Shown piece after piece: positions 9,978-19,531 of a DNA stretch of 64,000 bases; within the stretch, counting starts at the first letter, position 1, and every line of letters starts with the position of its first letter. The position numbers and the translations under genes are program-made. The DNA comes from a bacterium (GTDB lineage Bacteria; UBP4; UBA4092; JAOAEQ01). The DNA is taken from NCBI GenBank assembly GCA_026416715.1, contig JAOAEQ010000004.1, positions 1-64,000 on the forward strand, read 5' to 3'. The notes under the pieces are model-generated. The model searched no databases and had not been told where the DNA came from. It saw only the letters and a list, made by a program, of their open reading frames with translations.

Positions 9978-10178
9978 ATGGAATGTCGGATAGATAAAAA
10001 TCAGAAAATATGCAGTTGTTCGTATGAACCATGTTCTCGGAAAGGTATCTGCTGTGAATGTATCATATATCATCGCAGAAATAACGAGTTACCCGGCTGT
10101 TTTTTCCCAGCGGATTATGAACGAACGTACGACCGCTCAATAGCCAATTTTATTCGAGCATATCATCGAAAACAATAA
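9978..10178 (+). CDS. Small Cys-rich DUF6485-like protein
   Basis: 66 residues. The N-terminal half has a tight cysteine cluster: C at 3, then [17 protein letters not shown], followed by [12 protein letters not shown] and a TYDRS(I)xxF tail. This matches my memory of the DUF6485 family, short proteins of anaerobic bacteria and archaea with no known role. The cysteines could bind Zn or an Fe-S centre. It has its own consensus promoter and a short leader with GGGGATAA before the ATG, so it is probably expressed as a separate unit ahead of the symporter gene. Function is unknown. Confidence 0.75.
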   Translation: MECRIDKNQKICSCSYEPCSRKGICCECIIYHRRNNELPGCFFPADYERTYDRSIANFIRAYHRKQ

Positions 10179-10295
10179 AGCAGATTGCAATATCGAAATC
10201 TGAACCAGTCTAACTATAGAACCTGAAAACGGAAGAAGTAGAGAGTGTGTATAAAACGAGAATATTTTTTCGGTTTTTAGGGCTTTCGGTTTTTT

Positions 10296-11858
10296 ATGCT
10301 ACAGCTTAAATTGTTAGATATCGTCGTAATGATGATGTATCTGGTTAGCGTGACGATATTAGGTCTCTATTTCACTCGACGACAGCGGACTACCCGGGAC
10401 TATTTCCTCGGTGGACGTTCTCTTCCCTGGTGGGCAGTAACTATGTCAATTGTTGCCACGGAAACTTCAGCGGTAACGGTTATTTCTGTTCCTGGCATAG
10501 CATTTAATCCCAATGGTGGAAATTTCCATTTTATCCAAGTTGCGTTCGGATATCTCGTTGGACGGATATTGCTTGCCTGGTTATTTATCCCACGGTTATA
10601 TCGCGGTGAATATTTTACCGTATATGGGTTTCTCGGAGACCGGTTTGGACATAAAGCACAATCTGTTGCGGTGGTAACTTTTTTTATCAGTCGGATTCTC
10701 GCAACCGGAATTCGGATATTTACCGGCGCATTGGTCGCTAAGATTGCGTTTGGGTTACCAATAACTGTAAGCATCGTTGCAACCAGTATTTTAGCGCTCG
10801 TCTATACCGTATTCGGTGGATTTATCGCCGTCGTCTGGACTGATGTCTTACAGTTTATCGTTTATCTTATCGGACCATTACTAGCGATAGTATTAATTTG
10901 GCTCCGGCTCCCGAACGGATTCAGTGATGTTATCCACTACGGTATGCTAGCAAATAAATTTTCGTTCTTTAACTTCACGCTTAATCCGACAGTTAACTAT
11001 GCTTTCTTTGCCGGACTCATCGGCGGCTGTTTCTTGACTATGGCAACCCATGGAACTGACCAATCCGTTGCCCAGCGAATGCTTGCCTGCCGGACAGAAA
11101 AGGATAGTAAACGAGCGATTATCGGTAGCGGGATAACGGTTAATGTACAATTTCTTTTCTTTTTATTACTCGGGGTTATGCTCTATGCGTTCTATCAACA
11201 GTTCGATCCGAAAGCGACTTTTGACCGGTTCGATGAAGTTTTTCCGCGATTTGCGATAACCTATCTGCCGATTGGTTTTGGCGGGTTAGTTGTTGCTGGG
11301 ATATTCGCGGCGGCGATGTCCACTGTCAGTTCAGATATCAACGCACTCGCTAATACCACGGTTAACGATATTTATAAACGCTATATTAAACCGCAGGCAC
11401 ATGATAACCATTATTTATTGATGAGCAGAATTTTTACCGCATTTTGGGGTATTGTCATGATCCTCATTGGTATAGCAGCTTCAGGGTCGAAACAGACGAT
11501 CATTGATATGGCATTACAGATTCCGTCGTATACTTTCGGGGCATTACTTGGGATTTTCTTGTTAGGATTATTAACTAAACGAGCGAATGAACTTGGCGCG
11601 ATTCTCGGTGCGATTGCTGGTGCTTGCACTGTTCTTCTAGCTGCACCGCCTTGGCCATTAAACTTGGTTTATAAAGGGATTTTACCGTTATTGGCAACTA
11701 ATATTCCCGCAATTGGAAATGCGTTTTTATCCGCAAATCCATCGCTCGATTTACAGACATTGAAACTTGCTTGGCCTTGGTATGCTCCGCTCGGTTGTTT
11801 AACCACGATACTGGTAGGATATTTGATAAGTCGCTTATCCTTTGGTAAAATGAAATGA
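10296..11858 (+). CDS. Sodium:solute symporter (SSS family)
   Basis: 520-residue inner-membrane transporter with about 13 hydrophobic segments. The N-terminus shows the SSS pattern: a first helix, then RRQRTTRDYFLGGRSLPWW and the Na+-site region SIVATETSAVT. SNxx-type loops and the Gly-rich core helix GFGGLVVAGIFAAAMSTVSSDINALAN also fit; the latter, with TVSSD(I)NA, is a family hallmark. The substrate cannot be told; relatives carry sugars, sialic acid, amino acids or other organic ions. No clear SD. The leader has a direct repeat TTCGGTTTTT just before the ATG. The PAS-GGDEF gene starts three bases after its stop, so the two are almost certainly co-transcribed. Confidence 0.92.
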   Translation: MLQLKLLDIVVMMMYLVSVTILGLYFTRRQRTTRDYFLGGRSLPWWAVTMSIVATETSAVTVISVPGIAFNPNGGNFHFIQVAFGYLVGRILLAWLFIPRLYRGEYFTVYGFLGDRFGHKAQSVAVVTFFISRILATGIRIFTGALVAKIAFGLPITVSIVATSILALVYTVFGGFIAVVWTDVLQFIVYLIGPLLAIVLIWLRLPNGFSDVIHYGMLANKFSFFNFTLNPTVNYAFFAGLIGGCFLTMATHGTDQSVAQRMLACRTEKDSKRAIIGSGITVNVQFLFFLLLGVMLYAFYQQFDPKATFDRFDEVFPRFAITYLPIGFGGLVVAGIFAAAMSTVSSDINALANTTVNDIYKRYIKPQAHDNHYLLMSRIFTAFWGIVMILIGIAASGSKQTIIDMALQIPSYTFGALLGIFLLGLLTKRANELGAILGAIAGACTVLLAAPPWPLNLVYKGILPLLATNIPAIGNAFLSANPSLDLQTLKLAWPWYAPLGCLTTILVGYLISRLSFGKMK

Positions 11859-11861
11859 TAT

Positions 11862-12776
11862 ATGAATGTTGCAATGAATCAGTTAAGTCAGACAATGTAT
11901 CAAGAATTGTTAGACCATATCGCTGATGGAATTTTTTTCGTTAATACGAATCGGGAAATCATCTATTGGAATAAATCAGCAGAATTGATTACGGGATATT
12001 CCCGTGAAGAAATAGTTGGGAAACAATGTTCGGAGTCCGGTCTTGACGATATTGACGATGCTGGAACAAAACTCTGTGACTTACGCTGTCCGTTATTAGA
12101 AGTAGCGAATTCGGGTAGAAAGGTAGTATCGAAAGTATGGGCGAAAAATAAGGACGGACAACGAATCCATCTCGCCATCCGTGCGATACCTTTATGTAAT
12201 AGCGATAATCGTATGATTGGAGCGGTAACCCTATTTACCGACCAGTCTAGTCTAGATAAACTAGCTGCGACGGAGAATCTTATCTCTGAATTAACCATTC
12301 GAGATACGCTCACCAACGTTTATAATCGTCGGTATATAAGTGAAGTATTATTGAAACAGATAGCGTTAAAAAAGCGCGGTCAAATCTCGTTCGGATTAAT
12401 TATGGTTGATATCGACCGGTTCAAACGGATTAATGATACGTATGGCGAACAAATCGGAAACGAAATCCTATATCAGATAGCAACATTGTTAAATGTGAGT
12501 GTTCGTTTACCGGATTTAGTCGCGCGATGGGGCGGAGAAGAATTTCTGATTTTAGCGTATACCAATTCAATGCTCGGCTGTAAACAGCTGGCGGAACGAC
12601 TCCGTCAGACTATTGAACTCCATAAATTTCCCGTTGAAGATATTATCATAACCGCTAGTTTCGGATGTACATTCGTTAAAGGAGATGATACGTTCGAAAA
12701 GCTCATTAGCCGTGCTGAAAAAGCATTGTTGCGCGCGAAAGAAATCGGACGAAATCGCGTCGCCTTGTTTGAATAG
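11862..12776 (+). CDS. PAS-domain diguanylate cyclase (GGDEF)
   Basis: 304-residue soluble protein. Residues 14-125 form a PAS domain (LLDHIADGIFFVNTN, YWNKSAELITGYSREEIVG), including several Cys (56, 72, 76) that might sense redox state. Residues 140-304 form a GGDEF domain: DTLTNVYNRRY, MVDIDRFKRINDTYG, and an intact active-site loop GGEEF (224-228). An inhibitory I-site RLPD (215-218) lies five residues before the loop, so it is predicted to make c-di-GMP and to be feedback-inhibited. No membrane segment. It begins three bases after the symporter stop without an SD, suggesting coupled translation. Confidence 0.93.
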   Translation: MNVAMNQLSQTMYQELLDHIADGIFFVNTNREIIYWNKSAELITGYSREEIVGKQCSESGLDDIDDAGTKLCDLRCPLLEVANSGRKVVSKVWAKNKDGQRIHLAIRAIPLCNSDNRMIGAVTLFTDQSSLDKLAATENLISELTIRDTLTNVYNRRYISEVLLKQIALKKRGQISFGLIMVDIDRFKRINDTYGEQIGNEILYQIATLLNVSVRLPDLVARWGGEEFLILAYTNSMLGCKQLAERLRQTIELHKFPVEDIIITASFGCTFVKGDDTFEKLISRAEKALLRAKEIGRNRVALFE

Positions 12777-12857
12777 CCGTTTTCTCCCTAGTTCTGTAAT
12801 ACAACGGGGTAAATAACGGTAACTCAAATCATAATAAAAGTTAGGTCGAAATTTTTT

Positions 12858-14144
12858 ATGGTAACACTAAAAGACATTAAAATTGGAATAGGCTATCCAC
12901 TCGTGCTTATTGCTGGACCTTGCGTAATCGAAAATCCAACGATGGCTTTTGAGCTCGCGCAAGAATTGAAATCGATTGCGCAACAGGTTGGGATTCCGTT
13001 CATTTATAAAGCATCGTATGATAAAGCGAATCGGTCAAGTATCAGGTCGTTTCGTGGACCTGGCCTAAAAGAAGGTATAAAAATCCTTGCGAAAATAAAA
13101 AAGAAAGTCGCTGTCCCGATTTTAACTGATGTCCATTGTGTAACTCAGGTAGAAACGGTCGCTGAAGTTGCGGATATCATGCAAATTCCAGCGTTTTTAT
13201 GCCGACAGACGGATTTAGTCGTTACCGTAGCGAAGACCGGGAAAATCGTTAATGTTAAAAAAGGGCAGTTCCTTTCCCCATGGGAGATGAACAATATTAT
13301 CGAGAAAATTGAATCAACCGGTAATAAACAAATTTTATTAACTGAACGAGGGACTTCGTTTGGATATAATAATCTTGTCGTTGATATGCGTTCGTTACCG
13401 ATATTGCGCTCGTTCGGTTATCCAGTTATCTTTGATGGAACCCATTCAGTTCAGCAGCCGGGTGGTGCGGGAGATAAAACGAGTGGTGACCGGACGATGG
13501 TGCCCTATCTCTGCCGAGCAGCGGTTGCAGTTGGTTGTGATGGAATATTCCTTGAAGTACATCAGCAGCCGGAATTAGCGAAAAGCGATGCTGCAAATGC
13601 GCTAGCGCTTGGTAATTTAAAGCCGTTATTACAGCAACTTATCCAAATCCATAAGATTCATTTCACAAATGAAACTAAAATTACAGAGTTCGCTGATTCT
13701 TCTAAATCTCAACCTGCAGTGGGAAGTTCAAATCGTCAATCTGCAATCCTGTATATTGACGGGGCGTCACGGGGTAATCCTGGCGATGCAGGGATAGGTA
13801 TTCTGCTTACCGATACACAGGGGAACGAACTCGGGCGTATGGCGAAATATATTGGTAAAACGACCAATAATGTTGCGGAATATACCGCATTGATTGAAGG
13901 ATTACAATTGGCGCAAACGTTAGGAATCGAAGAACTTCAGATTATTTCTGATAGTGAACTGTTAGTCCGTCAGCTTAGTGGGAAGTATAACATTAAACAA
14001 CCGCATCTAAAACAGCTCTATCACCAGGTTAAACAGTTATCTACCCAGTTTAGAAAGACTACCGTGAATCACGTTCCACGAGAAAAGAATCGCGACGCTG
14101 ATAGACTGGCCAACGAAGCTATCGACGAAAAAAATAATTTATAG
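12858..14144 (+). CDS. kdsA: KdsA (Kdo-8-phosphate synthase) fused to RNase HI
   Basis: One 428-residue frame encodes two enzymes. Residues 1-266 are 3-deoxy-8-phosphooctulonate synthase, which joins PEP and arabinose 5-phosphate for LPS Kdo: AGPCVIE, KASYDKANRSS, TDVH, VKKGQFLSPWE, DGTHSVQQPGG, FLEVHQQPELAKSDAAN. Cys22, His196, Glu233 and Asp244 match the metal-dependent class (E. coli has Asn at the Cys position). After a polar linker (about 267-294), residues 295-425 are RNase HI: YIDGASRGNPG (D301), NNVAEYTAL (E341), ISDSELLV (D365) and NRDADRLAN (D415), the full DEDD set. Both halves look intact with no frame slip. Why they are joined is unknown; separate activities are the simplest reading. 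The ATG follows a T-run with only a weak AGG upstream. Confidence 0.93.
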   Translation: MVTLKDIKIGIGYPLVLIAGPCVIENPTMAFELAQELKSIAQQVGIPFIYKASYDKANRSSIRSFRGPGLKEGIKILAKIKKKVAVPILTDVHCVTQVETVAEVADIMQIPAFLCRQTDLVVTVAKTGKIVNVKKGQFLSPWEMNNIIEKIESTGNKQILLTERGTSFGYNNLVVDMRSLPILRSFGYPVIFDGTHSVQQPGGAGDKTSGDRTMVPYLCRAAVAVGCDGIFLEVHQQPELAKSDAANALALGNLKPLLQQLIQIHKIHFTNETKITEFADSSKSQPAVGSSNRQSAILYIDGASRGNPGDAGIGILLTDTQGNELGRMAKYIGKTTNNVAEYTALIEGLQLAQTLGIEELQIISDSELLVRQLSGKYNIKQPHLKQLYHQVKQLSTQFRKTTVNHVPREKNRDADRLANEAIDEKNNL

Positions 14145-14258
14145 ATTAAACCGACGAAAGGTACGATTGTTTTACCTTGAACTGCGCTAGAGACGGAAAT
14201 ATCCAGCAACCATAGTCAGCTCATTGGCAAAAATTAGTGGAATCAATTTGAAACCGGG

Positions 14259-14954
14259 TTAATCTAGTTGAACCGTGGTACGTGCATATTTCCGGTCATA
14301 CAATTTCTGGTCATACGGCGCACGTCGTCCAGGACAAATTTCTCGCGGGCATAATTGACAGCTTTCAAAATCGACTTCAGTTGGAAATCGTATTCCAGAA
14401 ATGGATTTTGTCGGCACCATTACCATACTTTCCGTTAAAGTTACTCCGATGGTTTCTTGTGTATCTCCTAGTAATGAAAAGAGAATCCGCTGTTCTGAAA
14501 TTGGCCAATCGTCAAGCGATCCCGGACTCATAGTAGCGGATTTTCCGGGATGGAATGTTTGAACGAGATGGGAATTCATCATATCAAACGCGATGGTTAA
14601 CGCTTCAGCTTTAATTGCATCTGCCCAATATTGATGTAATGGGTCAGCAATCTTATTCGCCCAAGTTTCCAATTCCGTTCCGCACGTAGCTACATAAAGG
14701 AACACTCGATGGGCGTGTTCTAAATTAACCCGCAACACACGGCTGGTAAACCGTTTACCGTCCAGTTCGATATAGTCTTCACCTTTAGCATCAATATAGA
14801 ACGGTTTATATAATCCTTTCGGTTTTCCGATTGATTCCGCTTCTTCTACCAATACAGTTAATTCGTTATCGAAACGAGTATCATCAGGTGGTATCCGTAA
14901 CCGAGATTTTAACTTATCTCGATTTAGTTTGAATGGTTCTGCAATAACTATCAT
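14259..14954 (-). CDS. Stand-alone MetH activation-domain-like protein
   Basis: 231 residues resembling the vitamin B12-dependent methionine synthase activation domain, without the folate, homocysteine or cobalamin domains. Matching features: YVATCGTELE, a DAIKAEAL helix, SPGSLDDWPISEQRILFSLL, IGVTLTESMVMVPTKSISG, and a Cys-rich end (CQLCPREICPGRRAPYD) common in stand-alone homologues. In MetH this domain binds SAM and reductively remethylates cob(II)alamin. Here it may reactivate a separate cobalamin methyltransferase or serve another SAM/cobalamin system. It lies 17 bases downstream of tkt, so it is probably in the same transcript. The partner is not in the window. Confidence 0.8.
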   Translation of the reverse strand: MIVIAEPFKLNRDKLKSRLRIPPDDTRFDNELTVLVEEAESIGKPKGLYKPFYIDAKGEDYIELDGKRFTSRVLRVNLEHAHRVFLYVATCGTELETWANKIADPLHQYWADAIKAEALTIAFDMMNSHLVQTFHPGKSATMSPGSLDDWPISEQRILFSLLGDTQETIGVTLTESMVMVPTKSISGIRFPTEVDFESCQLCPREICPGRRAPYDQKLYDRKYARTTVQLD

Positions 14955-14971
14955 AGATTAAACACAGCAGA

Positions 14972-16996
14972 TTACTTACCGTAAAGAATCGCTTTTACGC
15001 TCCCCACAATATTTTCTACCGTAAAACCGTATTCTTTCAGCAAGACTTCTGCCGGCGCTGATGCCCCGAACGTATTGATTCCGATAATCTGACCGGAATC
15101 GCCGACATATTTATACCAGCCGAGTGGTGACCCAGCTTCAATAGCAATACGTTTTTTAACCGTTTTCGGTAATACCGAGTCTTGATATTCTATCGATTGC
15201 CGTTCAAATAATTCCCAGGACGGCATACTCACGACTCGAACCCCGGTTATATTCTCTTGTTTCAATACTTCCTGTGCTGCTAATGCGAGATGGACTTCTG
15301 AACCGGTAGCTATTAAGATAATTTCCGGCGGATTTTTTTCACTCTCAGAAATGACATACGCTCCTTTAACCAAATTTTCCGCAGCAGCATATTTTTTCCG
15401 ATCAATAATCGGCAATTTCTGCCGGGTTAATACTAACGCTACTGGTCCGCCACGATGTTCAATGGCAATTTTCCACGCTACTGCAGTTTCAGTGGCATCC
15501 GCTGGTCGGATAACCAGCAAATTCGGAATCGCCCGTAACGCCATTAACTGTTCAATCGGTTGATGGGTCGGTCCATCTTCACCCAGCGCTATACTATCAT
15601 GAGTAAAAACATATATCGGCTTAATTTTCATCAACGCAGCTAATCGAATTGGTGGTCGCATATAATCCGAAAAAACGAGAAAGGTTGCACCGTAAGGTAT
15701 AATTCCATCGGTAAGCGCCAGTCCATTGAGGATTCCGCCCATTCCATGTTCCCGAACCCCGAAATGCACGTTTCGTCCGCTATAATTTTCCGGCTCGAAA
15801 TCGCCAAACCCGGTTAGAATCGTCTCGGTTGACGGCGCTAAATCCGCAGAACCACCGAGTAGCGTTGGCAATTGCGGAGCGATTGCATTGAGTACTTTTC
15901 CAGACGCTTGCCGAGTCGCTATCAAGCCCAATGCTGGATTAAATATCGGGATATTTCGCTCCCAGTTTTCCGGAAGAGTACCATTCTGTAACCGGAGATA
16001 TTCTTCCGCTAACTCCGGATATTGTTTCTGATATTCTGCAAAGAGATTCTTCCATTTCGCTTCTGCTTGTTCTCCATAAACCACTGCTCGCTGCATAAAT
16101 GTTTTCACTTCTTCCGGAATATAGAACTGTTTTTCCGGATCCCAACCGAGTTGTCGTTTAGTCAATTTAACTTCTTCGACGCCAAGTGGTGCACCGTGTG
16201 CTTCCGGCGTATCCTGTTTATTCGGGCTCCCGTAACCGATATGGGTTCTGATTTTAATCAACGACGGTTTATCCTTAACCGATTGAGCGGTTCTAATTGC
16301 GGTAGCGATTGCCTCAATATCATTACCATCAGGGAGAACTTGAACGTGCCAGCCGAATGATTCAAACCGGTTGACCGTATCTTCGGTGAAAGTTATCTCT
16401 GTTTTCCCTTCAATAGAAATATGGTTGTCATCATAAAGGTAGATGAGGTTGCCTAATTTCAGATGACCGGCTAACGAACCGGCTTCTGAAGATATTCCTT
16501 CCATCAAATCACCGTCGGTCACTATTGCGTAGATATAATAATCAACAATTTCAAATCCCGGTCGATTGTACCGTGCAGCGAGATATTTCTGACCGATAGC
16601 AAGTCCGACTCCGTTGGCAAACCCTTGCCCGAGCGGACCGGTGGTCGTTTCAACGCCGTAATTCAAGTTATATTCAGGATGGCCAGGCGTTTTGCTCCTT
16701 AACTGCCGAAACTTTTTGATTTCATCTAACGATAAATCGTATCCGGTCAGATGGAGAAGACTATAGAGGAGCATTGACCCATGTCCGCCGGAAAGAATGA
16801 AGCGATCGCGGTTTTGCCATCGTGGATTTTTCGGATTATGTTTGAGAAATCGCGTCCAGAGGATATACGCCATTGGCGCGGCGCCGAGTGGCATCCCTGG
16901 ATGACCGGAATTAGCTTGTTGAATCGCATCAATGGCTAAACACCGGATAGTGTTTATGCAGAGTTGATCCAAACTTTGCTGGGTATCGTATATCAT
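14972..16996 (-). CDS. tkt: Transketolase
   Basis: Thiamine-diphosphate enzyme of the pentose-phosphate pathway, moving two-carbon units between ketose and aldose phosphates. The full-length protein has [29 protein letters not shown], the ThDP motif (TDGDLMEG ... DDNHISIEG), HGAPLG, and the pyrimidine-binding domain [16 protein letters not shown] with [17 protein letters not shown] chose the ATG at 16996 rather than the one at 17002: AAGGA lies five bases before 16996, but only directly against the first ATG. In a run of same-strand genes with ribokinase and the nucleoside phosphorylases, it would take ribose phosphate from nucleosides into central metabolism. Confidence 0.97.
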   Translation of the reverse strand: MIYDTQQSLDQLCINTIRCLAIDAIQQANSGHPGMPLGAAPMAYILWTRFLKHNPKNPRWQNRDRFILSGGHGSMLLYSLLHLTGYDLSLDEIKKFRQLRSKTPGHPEYNLNYGVETTTGPLGQGFANGVGLAIGQKYLAARYNRPGFEIVDYYIYAIVTDGDLMEGISSEAGSLAGHLKLGNLIYLYDDNHISIEGKTEITFTEDTVNRFESFGWHVQVLPDGNDIEAIATAIRTAQSVKDKPSLIKIRTHIGYGSPNKQDTPEAHGAPLGVEEVKLTKRQLGWDPEKQFYIPEEVKTFMQRAVVYGEQAEAKWKNLFAEYQKQYPELAEEYLRLQNGTLPENWERNIPIFNPALGLIATRQASGKVLNAIAPQLPTLLGGSADLAPSTETILTGFGDFEPENYSGRNVHFGVREHGMGGILNGLALTDGIIPYGATFLVFSDYMRPPIRLAALMKIKPIYVFTHDSIALGEDGPTHQPIEQLMALRAIPNLLVIRPADATETAVAWKIAIEHRGGPVALVLTRQKLPIIDRKKYAAAENLVKGAYVISESEKNPPEIILIATGSEVHLALAAQEVLKQENITGVRVVSMPSWELFERQSIEYQDSVLPKTVKKRIAIEAGSPLGWYKYVGDSGQIIGINTFGASAPAEVLLKEYGFTVENIVGSVKAILYGK

Positions 16997-17134
16997 GGTC
17001 ATCCTTCGAATTTATGAAAATTATAGTTATGTTGAATTAATTAGTATAGCGAACATCAATAGGTTGGGCAACTGAAAAACAGAGCAATCCGATGGATTCG
17101 ATAGTGGAGTTACTACGAACGAGATCGAGTCATT

Positions 17135-17638
17135 TTATGGTGAAGGTTGACTCGTGAATTGCAGGATGCAGTATTCCGCACCTTTACAAAGTTGAGTTTG
17201 GTAGGTAAATGTTATTCGGTCACTAAATTCTTGAGCAAAAACTTTAAATTCAGTCGAACAGATTCGGTCATCAAAGTTTTTCTCGCGAAACAGATGCTCG
17301 CGACCGGATTTAACCCGTAACGTATACCATGGGCAGGATTTAATTACGATGTTGAATGCAGTTTTATCGGGTTTTTTCTCGGCGATATATGCAAACCTAT
17401 CCAGCGTTAATTTCTGGAGAAAACATTCGAATAATGCATCGAAACCCGATTCAACATTCAGGAACGATTTTAACATTCGCGCCTGAATTTTCGGCAGAAC
17501 TTTCCAGACCGCAGTATCAATATCCATAGCGGTTACAAAATCGAACTTCTCTTCAGTTTTAACGAACCACAATCCATCAACCGTTTTATAACTTCGGTGA
17601 TAATATTCAATCATTTGCTCTTGAGTTAACTCTGACAT
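17135..17638 (-). CDS. DUF6125-like / ATC-hydrolase-like cytosolic protein
   Basis: 167 residues, no membrane segment or signal. The N-terminus LTQEQMIEYYHRSY, then VDGLWFVKTEEK and AMDIDTAVWKVLPKIQARMLKSF, matches what I recall as DUF6125, related to L-2-amino-thiazoline-4-carboxylate hydrolase-like proteins. The C-terminal half has CPWYTLRVKSGREH, then ICSTEFKVFAQEF, with Cys residues (KSCPW, DRICS, QLCKGAEYC) at positions typical of that fold. The role is not established. It sits between GT39 and tkt on the same strand; an AGG lies about 13 bases upstream of the ATG. Confidence 0.65.
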   Translation of the reverse strand: MSELTQEQMIEYYHRSYKTVDGLWFVKTEEKFDFVTAMDIDTAVWKVLPKIQARMLKSFLNVESGFDALFECFLQKLTLDRFAYIAEKKPDKTAFNIVIKSCPWYTLRVKSGREHLFREKNFDDRICSTEFKVFAQEFSDRITFTYQTQLCKGAEYCILQFTSQPSP

Positions 17639-17697
17639 AATGAATGCTTATAAACCTCAAAGAATTTGCGGGGTTGGTTCGGGTATTCCCATTAAGA

Positions 17698-19413
17698 TTA
17701 ATTCCGTTGAATTTTATAAATTTGAATTATCGGACCCGGTCGAACCCGCATAAATAAGGTCTCGGTCGGAAAACCTTCCGGTTTCGGGGCTGGAATGATA
17801 TTATTCCGATACGGACTGAACCGAGCGATTAGCTCCGTTTCTTTTGGTAACGATTCATAGAACTTGATTGCCTCAGGATTATGTTCCGGACGAACCCAAT
17901 ATCGTAAATAGGTATAACTTGCGATAATCAGATAATCATACCGTTGTTCGCGATAATAGTTCAGCGGATATAGTGCTGCTCCTTTCGTTGGAAGTTGAGT
18001 GACTTGATATCGTTCTCTAGCAGTATCTAACGAAACCCATGATTTTAAAGATTCGCGATAATGCGTTAACGGCGGACCGTATCCTTCCATAGCGATTTTA
18101 CTTCCAGCAGGAATATTTTGTTCAACCCATTCTTTAGCAATCGTTCGCGTGTCTTTTTGCGTAAATAGATAATTTGAATAACTCGCTTGCACCAGCGGTT
18201 GAATGATAACAATACCAGTGCATAATGGCAAGATAACCTTTTCTATTTTAGGTATTTTGGTCAACACATCGAAGATGAAAATAGCGCTAGCACAGCATAG
18301 AAATGGTAAAACCGGTAACATATATCGGTCGTACACCAATTTAGAATCTGACATAAATACATAGTAAATCGGCGGAAATAGAAATACCATGATTCCGTTT
18401 AATTTATATTTATAGAGACAATAACCGATACCTACAAGTCCAGAAATGAAAATGAATAAACCCAGTTGCCAGTTTAACGATTGGAGATAGAAAAGATATC
18501 CATTTACATCCGGGTCAATTCCCCAATGACCGGTTTTATCCATATACCGCAGATTCTGAATCGAGGCGATGAACTTGGGATAATCTAGCAGGGCATAGGG
18601 ACAGGCAATAAAGAAACCAATGAACGTAACCACGAAAAAAAGCAAGAACCATCCTAGCTGCTGTTTCCAATTCGTACCCAAATTGTTTCTGCGCAACAGC
18701 AATGCGAACATAATCGGAATCACAATGAACCCGGCGGTATATTTAAATCCGACCGCAATTCCGGCGAAAAAACCAGCAAGTAATACGAGCAATCTTTCTT
18801 TTCGCCCTGATTGTAGTTGGGGAATATCGGATTTTAATCCTGTATGATTTGTATCGTGAAGTAAGGTTTTTTCTGAAAAATAGAATTGAACCATACAATA
18901 AAATGCAAGAATAAGGAAAAATGCCATTGGAATGTCCGGAACCGCATAATGGGAATCGCGAATATGCCCAAACGATACGGCGAGAAATAATGCGGCAAGT
19001 AGTCCTACCGTTCGATTCACTGTTTTTTTCCCAATCAAATAGGTTAGCCAAACTGTTCCTACGCCGAACAATGCTGCGGTGAGTCGTCCGAGCAACACAT
19101 AAATAGATGGATCCTGATAATAGAGGATAGCTAAATCCCGTGGAGAATGGAAGATTGAAAAAAGTCGGCCGATTAGATAGAGTAACCCATATTCAAAAAA
19201 GAGTAGATAACTATATCCAGTCGGGTTGTCGAAATAGCCAACATTCAATCCGACTACACCGACTTTCAATCCGAGAATAACGTATTTAACCTCGTCAGGA
19301 TGGTATTGTTCCGGTAATCCGAACTGGATACCCCAGATTCTCATCAGTAAAGCGAATGCTAAAATACCAATGAGCCATTTATGCTCAGATAATATTTTGT
19401 ATAATCGATTCAT
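17698..19413 (-). CDS. GT39-family membrane glycosyltransferase
   Basis: 571-residue integral membrane protein with about 11 hydrophobic segments. The first outside loop carries LPEQYHPDE; the acidic pair after the first helix is the catalytic feature of PMT/ArnT-type (GT39/GT83) enzymes that use polyprenyl-phosphate sugars. The C-terminal 150 residues are a soluble periplasmic domain. Acceptor and sugar cannot be told; protein or lipid glycosylation in the periplasm is likely. The ATG has no SD. No glycan gene cluster surrounds it. Confidence 0.85.
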   Translation of the reverse strand: MNRLYKILSEHKWLIGILAFALLMRIWGIQFGLPEQYHPDEVKYVILGLKVGVVGLNVGYFDNPTGYSYLLFFEYGLLYLIGRLFSIFHSPRDLAILYYQDPSIYVLLGRLTAALFGVGTVWLTYLIGKKTVNRTVGLLAALFLAVSFGHIRDSHYAVPDIPMAFFLILAFYCMVQFYFSEKTLLHDTNHTGLKSDIPQLQSGRKERLLVLLAGFFAGIAVGFKYTAGFIVIPIMFALLLRRNNLGTNWKQQLGWFLLFFVVTFIGFFIACPYALLDYPKFIASIQNLRYMDKTGHWGIDPDVNGYLFYLQSLNWQLGLFIFISGLVGIGYCLYKYKLNGIMVFLFPPIYYVFMSDSKLVYDRYMLPVLPFLCCASAIFIFDVLTKIPKIEKVILPLCTGIVIIQPLVQASYSNYLFTQKDTRTIAKEWVEQNIPAGSKIAMEGYGPPLTHYRESLKSWVSLDTARERYQVTQLPTKGAALYPLNYYREQRYDYLIIASYTYLRYWVRPEHNPEAIKFYESLPKETELIARFSPYRNNIIPAPKPEGFPTETLFMRVRPGPIIQIYKIQRN

Positions 19414-19531
19414 AATTGCAGAGTTTAAATAAATGCTAATAACCGAACTTCTAACTAGAAGTTAACTGGACTGTGTAGTACCCACAAACCATTTGCGAGA
19501 AAAACATTTAGCTGGTGCGTGATTACACAGT

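Noticed and set aside
14282-14533. Plus-strand ORF with HISGHTISGHT repeat
   Set aside because: Antisense shadow of the MetH-activation-like gene, where the minus-strand product has clear family motifs.
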